In this document: piece by piece, positions 11,278 to 20,748 of the stretch
Layout of the letters: each line of letters starts with the position of its first letter
Numbering within the stretch: the stretch's first letter is position 1
Source of the DNA: Flammeovirgaceae bacterium
GTDB taxonomy: Bacteria > Bacteroidota > Bacteroidia > Cytophagales > Cyclobacteriaceae
Assembly: GCA_016709845.1 (NCBI GenBank)
Contig: JADJMA010000023.1
Location: forward strand, 62,001-126,000
DNA length: 64,000 bases
Reading direction: 5' to 3'
Made by a program: the position numbers and the translations under genes
The notes under the pieces: generated by a model
Told to the model about the DNA's origin: nothing
The model's input: only the letters and a program-made list of their open reading frames with translations
Databases searched by the model: none

Positions 11278-11870
11278 CTACTTCAATATTTTAAAATTTA
11301 GCACTAATTTCTTTGCTTGAATTAAAGTACGCCAGTCTATGAACAAAAGGCAAAAGATCAGTAGCAAGCCCAATAGAAGGCTTGCGATGGACTGCCAGGA
11401 TAATACATTGTCGATAATACTTTTAGCATTTTCTAAGGCATATTTTCCGGCATGCAATGCGATAGTGTCACTGGTAAATTTGCCAATGAGAAACGCAGGT
11501 ATAATATATAGCGGATTTAATTTTGAAATACCGGCTCCTAAAAAATGGGTGTAGTGGGGAGTGGTAATAATGAATAACCAAGTACAACCATCTGGCCTTT
11601 CCATTTATTCTCTCTCATTTTATCTCCAAGAAACTGAATATCCTTATTCTTCGATACTTTTAAATACTTTTTTGCTAGCAATGGAGCATATAAAAGAACA
11701 ATGTATCTACCTAAAACGGAACCAGCTACTCCAACTACAATTACTAACCATACATCTAAGCGAAAAAGTATCTGAAAGAATACCATTATCGTAAATGCGG
11801 GTGGGAAAGGAAAAGGCACGATATCAAATACCAAGGCACCTAAGAAAACTAAGATATACTGCCACCACAT
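11278..11870 (-). CDS. VTT/DedA-type (SNARE-associated-like) membrane protein (one frameshift)
   Basis: About 197 aa with four to five membrane segments. The frame breaks at the A6 run 11540-11545. Adding one base joins LLPLPTTPIF to LGAGISKLNPLYIIPAFLIG, the conserved proline/glycine region of VTT-domain proteins, and gives a length divisible by three. The family is linked to membrane lipid or small-molecule transport, but the function of this member is unknown. It is 110 bases upstream of the FAD dehydrogenase and probably in the same transcript. Confidence 0.65.
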
Positions 11871-12162
11871 TTTTTCTGAATTTTTATTAGAAATTTCTAT
11901 TTTGCAATGATCGCTAATGTTTTCCGATTATCCGAAGGGTAGGGTTTTTACCACATAACTTGTCCCGATAGGGATCGGTAAAAAATGTAATCGTTACCTG
12001 CATCCCAAAAAATTTATTTTTTAGTGAACCATACTGAAGCATTATAAGTTCTTTTCAAGAAAAGAAATATACCCGTAAATTTACTCTAAGATTAAATCAC
12101 AAAATTTGGATTGTTAGCTGCCTCCAATAGGCAAATTACACCACTTTGAAAACTGTACGACT
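11871..12162. other. Divergent intergenic region upstream of ilvA
   Basis: No gene seen. It contains a short CCGAT/ATCGG hairpin around 11962-11980 and AT-rich DNA. It must carry the promoters for the VTT-FAD-ThDP transcript (left) and ilvA (right), but I cannot place a convincing TAnnTTTG box. Confidence 0.4.
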
Positions 12163-13401
12163 ATGTCAGAAGTATCTCTTCCGGTAAGCTTGCAAGATAT
12201 TCAAAAGGCACAAGCTCTTTTGAATAATATTATACATCCTACACTTTTAGACTTTAGTCGTAATTTGTCGGATCGTGCCGGAGTTGATGTTTATCTGAAA
12301 TGTGAGAACCTGAACCGAACTGGATCATTCAAAATCAGGGGAGCTTATAATCGGATGGCTCATTTGACTGACGAAGAAAAGTCTCTTGGAGTTGTCGCTG
12401 CTTCTGCAGGCAATCATGCACAGGGGGTTGCTTTGGCTGCCAGACTGCTGGGGATCAAAGCAACTATTATCATGCCTCATGGGGCCTCTTCACCTAAGTT
12501 ACTGGCTACACGCGGCTATGGTGCAACTGTTGAACAAACCGGACAAACGATTGATGATTGTTTAATACGCGCTGAGGAGATTGAAGATAAAACCGGTGCT
12601 GTTTTAATTCACCCATTCAATCACAAAGACATCATCGCGGGGCAGGGAACCTGCGGTCTCGAAATTCTTGAACAATGCCCCGATGTAAAAACAATTTTGG
12701 TGAGTACCGGGGGAGGAGGGTTACTGGCTGGAATCACTACGGCAGTAAAATCATTACGACCCGATGTAAAAGTAGTTGGCGTACAGGCTGAACAAGCTGC
12801 TGCCTATCCGCTCTCACTTAAAAAAGGTAAACCTGTCACTGTTAAAAACATGAACACCATGGCGGATGGTATTGCTGTGGGTTCCCCGGGTGAAATCCCC
12901 TTTGAAATTATTCAAAAATTAACAGCCGCCATAGAAACAGTAAACGAAAATGGTCTTTCAGCTGCCCTGTTATTTTTATTGGAACGCGCTAAGCTTGTGG
13001 TAGAACCTGCCGGTGCTGCAGCGGTAGCGCATTTGCTTGATCGACCTGCGGGTCACTATCAGGGGCCGTTGGTGGCAGTTTTATCCGGTGGCAATATTGA
13101 TCCGGTTTTATTGATGCGTATCATTCGACATGGAATGGCTGCTGAAGGACGATACATGCACTTTCGTGTTCGTGTGCCGGATAGACCGGGTTCATTAGCT
13201 GGTATTTTAAATGATCTTGCTATGTTATCGGCAAACGTACTGGAAGTAGAACACGTACGCACCTCGTCCGAATTACTCATCGATGAAGTGGAGATCAGCA
13301 TACAAATAGAAACCATGGGATTGGCACATCAAGAAAAAGTATTGGCTTCCTTGAAGAAAGATGGCTATCAACTTCGGTTCAATGGATTGGGTAAAAAGTA
13401 A
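12163..13401 (+). CDS. ilvA: Threonine ammonia-lyase (threonine dehydratase)
   Basis: PLP enzyme of 412 aa converting threonine to 2-oxobutanoate, the first step of isoleucine synthesis. The PLP lysine is K57 in NRTGSFKIRGAYNRM. The phosphate-binding glycine loop is STGGGGLLAG (about 184-193). A single ACT-like regulatory domain occupies about 330-405 (MHFRVRVPDRPGSLAGILND). This medium-length form, with one ACT domain, occurs in both biosynthetic and catabolic enzymes. No ilv/leu genes are adjacent. Frame intact. Confidence 0.93.
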   Translation: MSEVSLPVSLQDIQKAQALLNNIIHPTLLDFSRNLSDRAGVDVYLKCENLNRTGSFKIRGAYNRMAHLTDEEKSLGVVAASAGNHAQGVALAARLLGIKATIIMPHGASSPKLLATRGYGATVEQTGQTIDDCLIRAEEIEDKTGAVLIHPFNHKDIIAGQGTCGLEILEQCPDVKTILVSTGGGGLLAGITTAVKSLRPDVKVVGVQAEQAAAYPLSLKKGKPVTVKNMNTMADGIAVGSPGEIPFEIIQKLTAAIETVNENGLSAALLFLLERAKLVVEPAGAAAVAHLLDRPAGHYQGPLVAVLSGGNIDPVLLMRIIRHGMAAEGRYMHFRVRVPDRPGSLAGILNDLAMLSANVLEVEHVRTSSELLIDEVEISIQIETMGLAHQEKVLASLKKDGYQLRFNGLGKK

Positions 13402-13420
13402 GTCTATCGAGTAAAGGAAA

Positions 13421-13936
13421 TTAATTAGCGAGTCGAACAATTTCATCAAAATTATAACCTGCTCTCGCCAACGCGCGCCTGGCCGATTCTATTGCTATAG
13501 GTGCCGGATTGGGAGGATGAACAGGCACTTCTTCTGTACCTGCAAGTTTGTCTAAAAGTTCCTGTGTTTGCCCATGCGTCAATGCTTCACAAATATCGTA
13601 CAATCCTCCCGGCTCCTCTTCAGCCATATCGTGTTTTCCCAAAACATATCGTATCACTTTTATCAGAGACGAAGTAGGTGGAGGCACCATTAATGCAGTA
13701 AGTGCGCCATGTTCGAGTCGATACCTTGGAATGAGTGCTTGCATTACTGCTGGATCAACTTTCTTGGCTGTGGGAAAGAGGGTATTCTCTTCCATTTTAA
13801 TGTGCCGCAATAATTGGGTTCGAAATTGGTGATAATAATCCATGTCAATTTCATCGGGTTGTTCAGTTGCTTTATTCAACAACGTATCAATCCGATGATG
13901 ATCTTTTGTGAAAAACTGATGCAAGGGTTTGTTCAT
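13421..13936 (-). CDS. Hemerythrin domain-containing protein
   Basis: 171 aa. The diiron-binding histidine pattern of bacterial hemerythrin-like domains is present: FTKDHHRIDTLL at the start, then HIKMEENTLFP, LEHGALTAL and GKHDMAEEEPGGLYD. Likely an iron/oxygen or NO-responsive protein in the cytoplasm. It is convergent with ilvA with a 19-base gap. Confidence 0.85.
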   Translation of the reverse strand: MNKPLHQFFTKDHHRIDTLLNKATEQPDEIDMDYYHQFRTQLLRHIKMEENTLFPTAKKVDPAVMQALIPRYRLEHGALTALMVPPPTSSLIKVIRYVLGKHDMAEEEPGGLYDICEALTHGQTQELLDKLAGTEEVPVHPPNPAPIAIESARRALARAGYNFDEIVRLAN

Positions 13937-14282
13937 AGATTCTTACCTGTTGAATTCACGTCACTAAGGTAACTTCTGGGTTAAACATTTATTGTTAATA
14001 ACAAATTTAGAATTTTTGTAGTTTAAATTTTAACGTAGTCTCCCTACTATCGTACCTAGGGTGACCGTACAAACGCTTAAAAGAGGATTTATTACCGAAT
14101 TTCTTCCATAGGTCAATTAGTTTTACTCTTGTTGGAATTCTTGTTTTTTTTTCTTCATTATTACCGATGAAACGTAGGACGAAAACTTCAATATTTATGT
14201 ATGATTGTTAGTGGTTCTGTGGTGTTTTACCAGCTTCAATCTTAATAACAACTATTTACTTTTATCCATTAATTATTACTCA
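13937..14282. other. Intergenic region between hemerythrin and M14 peptidase genes
   Basis: About 345 bases of AT-rich DNA with no supported gene. It holds divergent promoters by position and a short TTGTTAATAACAA palindrome near 13995. I see nothing else. Confidence 0.4.
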
Positions 14283-15902
14283 ATGAAATATTTTACTTTA
14301 GTATTCTTTACTTTCCTGTGTATACCTTCTTTCGCGCAGTGGCCAATCGAATTAATGACCAAGCCCGAGCGCACTTCCTATCAGGAAACATCTACCTATG
14401 TGGAGGTGATGGATTTTATATCCGAAGTTAAAAAAGGTTCTAATTATATTACACAAATTTCCATGGGCAAAAGTCTGGAAGGAAAAGAGATACCAGTATT
14501 AATTTTGGCCAATCCAAAAATCTCTACGCCTGCAGAAGCAAAAGCTAGCGGCAAGCCTATCATTTATATTCAGGGAAATATTCACTCCGGTGAAGTGGAG
14601 GGAAAGGAAACCTTACAGATTTTGTTGCGCGAAATTCTTCACGGAGATAAAGCGCACCTATTACAAAATCAAATCATCTTATTTGCTCCTATTTACAACA
14701 CCGATTCCAACGACAAATTAGGGCCAGACAACAGACCATCACAAGAAGGAAGCCCGATTGTGGCCGGTATTCGTGCAAGCAGCCAGGGTTTGGATTTAAA
14801 CCGCGATGGAATTAAAATGGAAGCATTGGAAACGAATGGCCTCATTCAAAATATAATTGTACCCTGGGATCCAACTTTGTTTGTCGATTTACACACCACC
14901 AATGGAACGTGGCATGGTTACTCGTTAACATGGGCACCAAGTTATCATTATGCCGGTGAGAAGGCACCGTATGATTTTACTTGGAATAAACTCTTGCCTG
15001 AGGTAACGGACAAGGTGTTGGAAAAGAATGATATCTACCTTGGCCCCTTTGGAGATTTCTACGGGGTAAAGGAATGGCCGATCAAAAAATTCTATACATA
15101 CAATCACCAACCTCGGTATATGGTCAATCAGCTTGGGTTGCGAAACCGGATGGCAATTTTGAGTGAAGCCTTTGCGCATGAGCGATTGTATCAACGCATC
15201 AATTCTACCCATGCGTTTGTTACCGAGATTTTGGAGTTCACCAATAAAAATGGAAAGGATATGATGGCCATTAATGCAAAAGCAGAAAAGGATGCAATTG
15301 CATTGGTGAAAGAACAAGGTGGAAAAGTAAAGAAAGGTGTTCGCTATAAAATGGTGCCATTAGAAAAGCCGGTTAATAAATACCGCACCTATGGGTACTA
15401 TACAGTAAAAGATAAGGATGGAAAGACTTCTTATTTGAGAGGTCCTGGCATTGTTGAACTCGACAATATTGAGAACAATAGTGCTTTCGAAGCTACGGTA
15501 GAAAGCACATTACCAAAGGGCTATATTATTCCTGCTGAATTTGAATTCATTGCAAAGCATTTGGAAAAGCAAGGCGCTACGGTAACGAAATTAGACAAAC
15601 CAGCTCGTGCTACGGGAGAATCATTTATTGTTGAAAAATACACACTGGCGGATCGTGCGTTTGAAAAACATAATATGGCAACAGCAGAAGGTAAATTTGT
15701 TCCGGAAACGTACCGTGCGAAAAAAGGTGATTACCAGGTAACCCTTGCCCAACCACTTGCAAACCTAATCTTTTATATACTCGAGCCCCAATCTGATGAT
15801 GGCCTCGTGACCTGGAACTTCTTTGACGATTATTTTAAAAAGAATGGAGTAGATAAAGGCCCGGTGAAGTACCCCGTCTTTAAGTATTTTGAAATAAAAT
15901 AG
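14283..15902 (+). CDS. M14 family zinc carboxypeptidase, secreted
   Basis: 539 aa from the ATG at 14283, chosen because it begins a clean signal peptide (MKYFTLVFFTFLCIPSFAQ). Zinc ligands: H101 and E104 in GNIHSGEVEGKE, and a later His in DLHTTNGTWHGY. The catalytic Glu is probably in LSEAFAHERLYQR. The C-terminal ~200 residues form an extra domain. Hydrolyses C-terminal residues or peptides in the periplasm or outside. A strong hairpin follows the stop. Confidence 0.88.
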   Translation: MKYFTLVFFTFLCIPSFAQWPIELMTKPERTSYQETSTYVEVMDFISEVKKGSNYITQISMGKSLEGKEIPVLILANPKISTPAEAKASGKPIIYIQGNIHSGEVEGKETLQILLREILHGDKAHLLQNQIILFAPIYNTDSNDKLGPDNRPSQEGSPIVAGIRASSQGLDLNRDGIKMEALETNGLIQNIIVPWDPTLFVDLHTTNGTWHGYSLTWAPSYHYAGEKAPYDFTWNKLLPEVTDKVLEKNDIYLGPFGDFYGVKEWPIKKFYTYNHQPRYMVNQLGLRNRMAILSEAFAHERLYQRINSTHAFVTEILEFTNKNGKDMMAINAKAEKDAIALVKEQGGKVKKGVRYKMVPLEKPVNKYRTYGYYTVKDKDGKTSYLRGPGIVELDNIENNSAFEATVESTLPKGYIIPAEFEFIAKHLEKQGATVTKLDKPARATGESFIVEKYTLADRAFEKHNMATAEGKFVPETYRAKKGDYQVTLAQPLANLIFYILEPQSDDGLVTWNFFDDYFKKNGVDKGPVKYPVFKYFEIK

Positions 15903-15905
15903 TTG

Positions 15906-15954
15906 AACCCAAATTATGCAATAGCAATTTCTATTCTAATGCATAATCTGGGTT
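15906..15954 (+). terminator. Hairpin after M14 peptidase gene
   Basis: A 15-base stem with one mismatch: 15906-15920 (AACCCAAATTATGCA) pairs with 15940-15954 (TGCATAATCTGGGTT) across a 19-base loop. It starts 3 bases after the stop codon. It lacks a clear T tract, so it may act as a processing or weak termination hairpin. Confidence 0.45.
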
Positions 15955-16036
15955 AAAGCTTGTCCATTAAAAGGACATGGATTTCGTGGTCTATTGGTCG
16001 ATGTGTTCTGTAATAGGATTTGTGTCAACTAAGAGG

Positions 16037-16552
16037 TTAGTCTATTTTTAAAGGTTCCCCAACAACTTGCATGTCGTGGTCGCCAAACACTTTTGCAATT
16101 TCTTCTTTTGTTGGTGGATGTGTCCACGTGTTAGTAACAGCAAAGAAATCTTCCATTTTACCTGCAGGTAAATAGGAAACTATCATTTTACCTTTTTCGG
16201 TGAGCTGAATAAAAGCGTGTGGCACCTTACGGGGAAGGAAAATTGTGTCGCCTGTTTTCATTTGATATTTGTCCTCTCCAACCTGAAATGAATACTCTCC
16301 CTCAACAACATAAAACCATTCGTCTTGATAGGGGTGAATGTGTAAAGGAGGTCCACCGTTAGGCGTCAAACCGATCTGCTCAAAAACGGCTAAATCGTTT
16401 TCGGTGTCCTTACCCGATATTTTAATGTCTAGAGTGTTTAGGGTAACGCCTTTCATTTTGTAGTGAATGCCAAACCTGGCAGCACCAGAATTTACTTTAA
16501 ATCCCTTTTCTGCTCGCATAGTGATAATCGATTTAACTTTAGCAATTGTCAC
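16037..16552 (-). CDS. Cupin domain-containing protein
   Basis: 171 aa with one cupin beta-barrel. Motif 1 is PPLHIHPYQDEWFYVVEGEY (two His and a Glu as metal ligands), motif 2 GDTIFLPRKVPHAFIQL. A start 10 codons in (MRAEKGFKV) is also possible. Function not specific: a metal-dependent small-molecule enzyme or sensor. It is the last of a run of minus-strand genes separated by repeat elements. Confidence 0.85.
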   Translation of the reverse strand: MTIAKVKSIITMRAEKGFKVNSGAARFGIHYKMKGVTLNTLDIKISGKDTENDLAVFEQIGLTPNGGPPLHIHPYQDEWFYVVEGEYSFQVGEDKYQMKTGDTIFLPRKVPHAFIQLTEKGKMIVSYLPAGKMEDFFAVTNTWTHPPTKEEIAKVFGDHDMQVVGEPLKID

Positions 16553-16604
16553 TATGGGTATTAGTCGAAGGTTCGGAATTAAATATAGTGTTTTCCAAAG
16601 GAGT

Positions 16605-16712
16605 GACAGTTTTTGGCTTGTCGATGTGGTGGTTTAGAAGAACAAATGTTGAACCTAACTACTCATTACATACACAAAACTTGCTCCTTATCACCATGTC
16701 CGCCTTTACCTT
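16605..16712. repeat. Degenerate copy of the cassette-boundary inverted-repeat element
   Basis: The left arm (16605-16640, TTTGGCTTGTCGATGTGG) resembles the left arm of the better copy at 21368-21500 (TTTGCGGCTTGGCGAAGGTGG). The right arm is only hinted at (CATGTCCGCCTTT, 16696-16708). By-eye similarity only. Confidence 0.4.
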
Positions 16713-16745
16713 ACAATGGACTGGTTTTCGCTTCCAGTCCATTGT
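16713..16745. terminator. Perfect 12-base hairpin next to DUF4242 gene
   Basis: ACAATGGACTGG (16713-16724) and CCAGTCCATTGT (16734-16745) are exact reverse complements with a 9-base loop. It sits 18 bases after the DUF4242 stop. The T-rich run follows only in plus orientation, so terminator function is uncertain. Confidence 0.5.
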
Positions 16746-16763
16746 TGTTTTATAGTTTGCAGA

Positions 16764-17036
16764 TTATTCAGCAGTTGTAGGGTCTATTAGGGTTGAAACT
16801 TCGGTTACCACATTTGCTGGAAAGCCACCTTGTTTGGCGTGTTCTCGAACCATTTCTTCGTTAGGAGCTATGTAGATACAGTAGATTTTATCTTTGGTCA
16901 CATAGCTTTGAACCCATTGAATTTGTGGTCCCATTTTGCTCAATACTCCACAAGAAGTTTGTGAAATCCCTTTTAGTTGTTCAGCGGATAGCTTTCCGGC
17001 TCCAGGAATTTCTCTTTCTATTACATATTTTGGCAT
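16764..17036 (-). CDS. DUF4242 (nickel-binding SCO4226-like) protein
   Basis: 90 aa, compact ferredoxin-like fold family. Starts MPKYVIEREIPGAGKLS and ends with the conserved GGFPANVVTEVSTLIDPTTAE part. The region VQSYVTKDKIYCIYIAP matches the family. Some members bind nickel; the cellular role is unclear. A stand-alone gene between two repeat elements. Confidence 0.8.
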   Translation of the reverse strand: MPKYVIEREIPGAGKLSAEQLKGISQTSCGVLSKMGPQIQWVQSYVTKDKIYCIYIAPNEEMVREHAKQGGFPANVVTEVSTLIDPTTAE

Positions 17037-17626
17037 AATGTTGAAATTTTAGTTTTCCTACTCATTTGGCTTTTCGGTGTCGCCCCGTTTTTTAAATGGT
17101 TGCTGGTCTCCACTTTTTAATTTGTTAGTCGTAACTGTCACGATTTGTCAAACAGAACCGGCAGTTCTCCTGCTTGTTCGTGTCCACGGTGTCACTTTTG
17201 AGCTTTTCTATAACAGCCAAATGATAGGTGTAGTGCAGGATTCAGAGCGATTCACTCACTTTCTACCCTAAAACCTATGTATTAACGTTAACGATTAAAT
17301 TTCTCCTTGCACATCTTGGTTCTGTTTTCTTGATGACTTTCAAGGCTTGTTGAAGAGAGTACTCTTTTTCAAATGACAACATTAATTTCACCATTTGATA
17401 CAGCATTTACAAGTACAGTAAGTTTTGATGTGTATTCTACGGATGATCCATTTGACGGAGAATGCCACGCTGAGGTAGAATAGAGGCATTATGGCCTGAA
17501 ACGATTATACACTCAACTGAATAAACTATCTATTGGCATTAAACTTATGTTTCTATTCGTGATTCCCAGCCACTTTTGGGTAGCTGCTGGTTAACGATTT
17601 ACTGTCAAATTATTTTTTCTATTAAG
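17037..17626. other. 590-base intergenic stretch with a cassette-element right arm
   Basis: No recognised gene. The right arm of the repeat element is at 17564-17596 (GCCACTTTTGGGTAG, then CTGCTGGTTAACG). A 36-codon plus-strand frame at 17373-17483 starts with MTTLISPFDTAFTSTVSF and is acidic; it matches nothing I know and may be chance or a fragment. Confidence 0.4.
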
Positions 17627-19075
17627 TTAGTTTTTTGCCAGGTCTGTCTGGTTTACTTTTTTCAAACAGGACTTAATCATTTCAATGGCTTCATCAACTA
17701 TTTCTTTTTTTGTTCTAAAAGCTAAAATCGCAATCCGGATTACAAAACGTTTGTTGATAATGGAGGAGCTTAAAAAAACAGAACCATCAGCATGTATTTC
17801 ATCCATAAGCTGCCTGTTTTTTTTATCCGAATCGGCCACAAAGGGATACCAAAAATAACTGACAGACAAGTCTGGCTCTGGTCCGAGACAAAAACCTAAT
17901 TCAGCAAGTTTATTTCTAAAGTAATTTACAAGCAATAGTTTTTCCTCAAGACATGCCACGAACGGTTCTAATCCATGTAGCTGCAATGGCAACCATACCC
18001 GAAGTCCTCTGAAATGTTTGGTTAGCTCTGGCGAGACATTAGCAGAACTTTTCAGCATTTCTTCACTGGCTCCGTCTTGCATATAATTAGCTGTATAATA
18101 GTTTGAATGTAAAACAGCAGCACTGTCTTTTATTAACACGGCCCCAACGCCATAGGGAAGAAACAGCCCTTTATGAGGATCAACAATAATAGAATCAGCT
18201 TTTTCGATCCCTTTAAAACGTTCTCTTTTTGATGTCATAATAAAAAAGCCACCGTAGGCAGCATCTATATGAAACCACATTTTATACTTTTTTGCCAAGG
18301 TTGCAATTTCACTTAATGGATCTACGGCTCCTGTATCGGTAGTACCTGCTGTTGCCACTACTAAAAAAGGCTGAAGACCTGCGGCAATATCCCTTTCTAT
18401 AATTTCTTCTAAAGAATCTGTTTTAATTCTATGGGTTGTATCTAACGAAATATAGCGAATGATTATATCTTCCAATCCAATAATCCGTAATGCTTTTTGG
18501 GTTGAGTGATGTACCTGCTCGCTTAAATAAACAACATGCTGGCGAATGAATTCATTCTTAACCTTATGTTTATCTCGGGCAGCAGTAAATGCAATAAGAG
18601 TAGATATGGAGCCACCAGAAGACAAGCAGCCCACGGAATTTTCTGGAAATGAAAATACTGATTTCAGCCAATTAACAACTTCGTTTTCAATAGTCGCTGC
18701 CCCAGGCGATGCATAATACACACTGGCATACGGATTGGTAACGGCTGCGATAAAATCTGCAAGAGCAGCGGTAAAAATCCCGCCTCCGGGAATATAACCC
18801 AAGTGTTTTCCTGATGCTGCATTAATTCCCGTTTCAGCTACTTCTTTTTGATACAAATCAAGAAGCTCAGCTAACGACCTTTTTTGATTCGTAATTTCTA
18901 ATAAAGTGGCGTCTTTCTCTGTAAAAGCCTTAACCGTGTTAAGCCCTGCGATAAATTGATTTGAATAGTCCGTTATGCTATTAATCATTTTTAATCGCTC
19001 GGGTTCCTGTATATCAAGTTGCTTACTTGCCTCGTTTAATTCAATCAGTTTCAAAATTATTTCTTCAGTATCCAC
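17627..19075 (-). CDS. Pyridoxal-phosphate-dependent decarboxylase (group II amino acid decarboxylase family)
   Basis: 482 aa, fold type I PLP enzyme. Substrate-side motif NPYASVYYASPGAATIENEV, the Gly-rich SSGGSIST, the PLP-Asp region WFHIDAAYGGF, and the PLP lysine in VDPHKGLFLPYGV (HKGLF where most members have HKW). This matches the aromatic-L-amino-acid/glutamate decarboxylase family, but the substrate is not predictable. It lies 183 bases downstream of the methyltransferase gene on the same strand, within the accessory stretch. Confidence 0.85.
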   Translation of the reverse strand: MDTEEIILKLIELNEASKQLDIQEPERLKMINSITDYSNQFIAGLNTVKAFTEKDATLLEITNQKRSLAELLDLYQKEVAETGINAASGKHLGYIPGGGIFTAALADFIAAVTNPYASVYYASPGAATIENEVVNWLKSVFSFPENSVGCLSSGGSISTLIAFTAARDKHKVKNEFIRQHVVYLSEQVHHSTQKALRIIGLEDIIIRYISLDTTHRIKTDSLEEIIERDIAAGLQPFLVVATAGTTDTGAVDPLSEIATLAKKYKMWFHIDAAYGGFFIMTSKRERFKGIEKADSIIVDPHKGLFLPYGVGAVLIKDSAAVLHSNYYTANYMQDGASEEMLKSSANVSPELTKHFRGLRVWLPLQLHGLEPFVACLEEKLLLVNYFRNKLAELGFCLGPEPDLSVSYFWYPFVADSDKKNRQLMDEIHADGSVFLSSSIINKRFVIRIAILAFRTKKEIVDEAIEMIKSCLKKVNQTDLAKN

Positions 19076-19258
19076 AAGAACAAGAGTTTATTTTTACGAT
19101 TAAGATCGAATTAAATTTTTCAAAAGGGAAACAATAAAGTCATAGACTCATTAAGTGTTAAAAACAGTATTTCTTTTCAGTAAAAATTTCTGTTTCTCTC
19201 CATAAGCCTAATAAAAAAGATGGTTGTTCTATTTCACCAAGTAGCTGAAGCCTGCAGA

Positions 19259-20103
19259 TTATTTCTCCCCATAAATTATAAGAGCACTTCCATCCATTAT
19301 TACATTTCCATCCGGATACTTTTCATTTATCAATTCGTAAACTTCTCTTTTTATTTTGTCTTTCATCGCATCACCGGCTTTGCTGAGAGCAGCAACAACA
19401 GGAGCTGCAATTTCGGTCATCATTTGCCAGTAAATTTCGGTCGTTTCGCATTTCAGCTTACATATCACTTCGCTTTCAGAATTATTTTTAAAATCGGCCT
19501 GATTAAAAATGCTTGTCAGTAAGCCACTTTTGCTACAACGAAAGATTCCCGGATTTTCAAGGGCAGAACAGGTAATTGCATATTCCTATTGATGGTTTCG
19601 CTTAGAGCGGTTACCCAGAAATTTTTTTCAGGTGTACTCCAAACTGAAGTTGCCAGTCTACCACCTGGTTTTAGTACCCGCAGTATTTCTTTAGCTGCCA
19701 AAAGCATGTTCGGGAAAAACATAAATCCCATCCGGCAACTAACCCCATCAAAAGTGTTATCGGCAAAAGGAAGTTCGCAAACATCGCATGCACGAAATTC
19801 AACATTGGTGATTCCTTTTTTAGAAGCCTTTTCACGAGCAATATCAAGCATCTCATCCGCGAGGTCAGTAAGAATAACTTTTCCGCCGGTAAGCATACTC
19901 GCAATGCTAAAACCGGGTTCGCCTGTTCCTGCCGCGATATCTAAAATCAGTTGTGAACCTTTGGGTTTTAGCAAACTAATAATTGCATCAGCAGCTGGTT
20001 GCATATGGTCTATGAAGTTCCAACTCCCACTTTTTCCAACCGGAAGAGAATTTATTCCAGGATGCTTTTTGGTTGCACTGATTTCCTCAAATTGTTGTTC
20101 CAT
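19259..20103 (-). CDS. Class I SAM-dependent methyltransferase, UbiE-like (one frameshift)
   Basis: About 281 aa when one base is added near 19560. SAM motif I is LILDIAAGTGEPGFSIA (about 53-69), motif II DLADEMLDIAREKASKKG, and post-motif LRVLKPGGRLATSVW. After the break the correct frame continues NPGIFRCSKSGLLTSIFNQA down to 19259. The repaired length is divisible by three. Substrate unknown. Confidence 0.82.
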
Positions 20104-20297
20104 GGTTTTAGTGGTTAAAGACTCTTTTATGTATAATAAAGGTCATGAGCAATTGTAATCAACTTTAAAACTGCCAGCTTCAGGGAAGCTTACACACCGA
20201 ACTTGATACAAAGCACAATCCCGATAGTTATCGGGATCATTTAAAACATTGAACCCGCCATTTTGCAAACTCTTGTTAGCGGCTCGTTATTTTCTGC
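20104..20297. repeat. Intergenic segment with hairpin and cassette-element right arm
   Basis: The hairpin ATCCCGATA-GT-TATCGGGAT (20218-20237) is a perfect 9-base stem. Right behind it, 20251-20286 (GAACCCGCCATTTTGC, then TTGTTAGCGGCTCG) resembles the right arm of the element at 21368-21500. The left arm is not clear. Confidence 0.45.
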
Positions 20298-20729
20298 TTA
20301 TACTTTACCTTTATATTTTGGGTCAAAATCTACCATCCATTCAATACCATATTTGTCTCTAAACATTGCAAAATATGTACCCCAAGGACTGTCGCCAATA
20401 GGCATTTCAATTTGTCCACCTGCTGAAAGTCCTTTGTATAACTTGTCGGCTTCTTCTTTGCTTTCAGCACTAATTGATATTTTTGACCTGTTTTCGTTTT
20501 CATTTACTCGTCCCATAAATTCAGGAACATCATTGCCCATTAAAATGTTTTTACCGATTGGTAAAGCAATGTGCATTATTTTATTGTTTTCAGATTCTGG
20601 AATATTAGGATTCGGCATATCTCCAAATCTCATAATCATGGCGAACTCTCCGCCAAATACTGATTTGTAAAAATTGAATGCTTCTTCGGTATTTCCGTTG
20701 AAGTTAATGTAAGGATTGATAAGTGCCAT
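20298..20729 (-). CDS. VOC family protein (PhnB/glyoxalase-like)
   Basis: 143 aa, starting MALINPYINFNGNTEEAFNFYKSVFGGEF, the classic PhnB-type start. It contains IMHIALPIGKNILMGNDVPE and ends GDSPWGTYFAMFRDKYGIEWMVDF, both typical. Vicinal-oxygen-chelate fold; reaction unknown. It pairs with the DHFR-like gene 19 bases upstream, probably one cassette. Confidence 0.88.
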   Translation of the reverse strand: MALINPYINFNGNTEEAFNFYKSVFGGEFAMIMRFGDMPNPNIPESENNKIMHIALPIGKNILMGNDVPEFMGRVNENENRSKISISAESKEEADKLYKGLSAGGQIEMPIGDSPWGTYFAMFRDKYGIEWMVDFDPKYKGKV

Positions 20730-20748
20730 AATTTTATATTTTTAAAAG

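Noticed and set aside
16713..16745. Reading the 12-base hairpin as an attachment site
   Set aside because: Perfect short stem beside a stop codon with no second copy in the window; a terminator is simpler.
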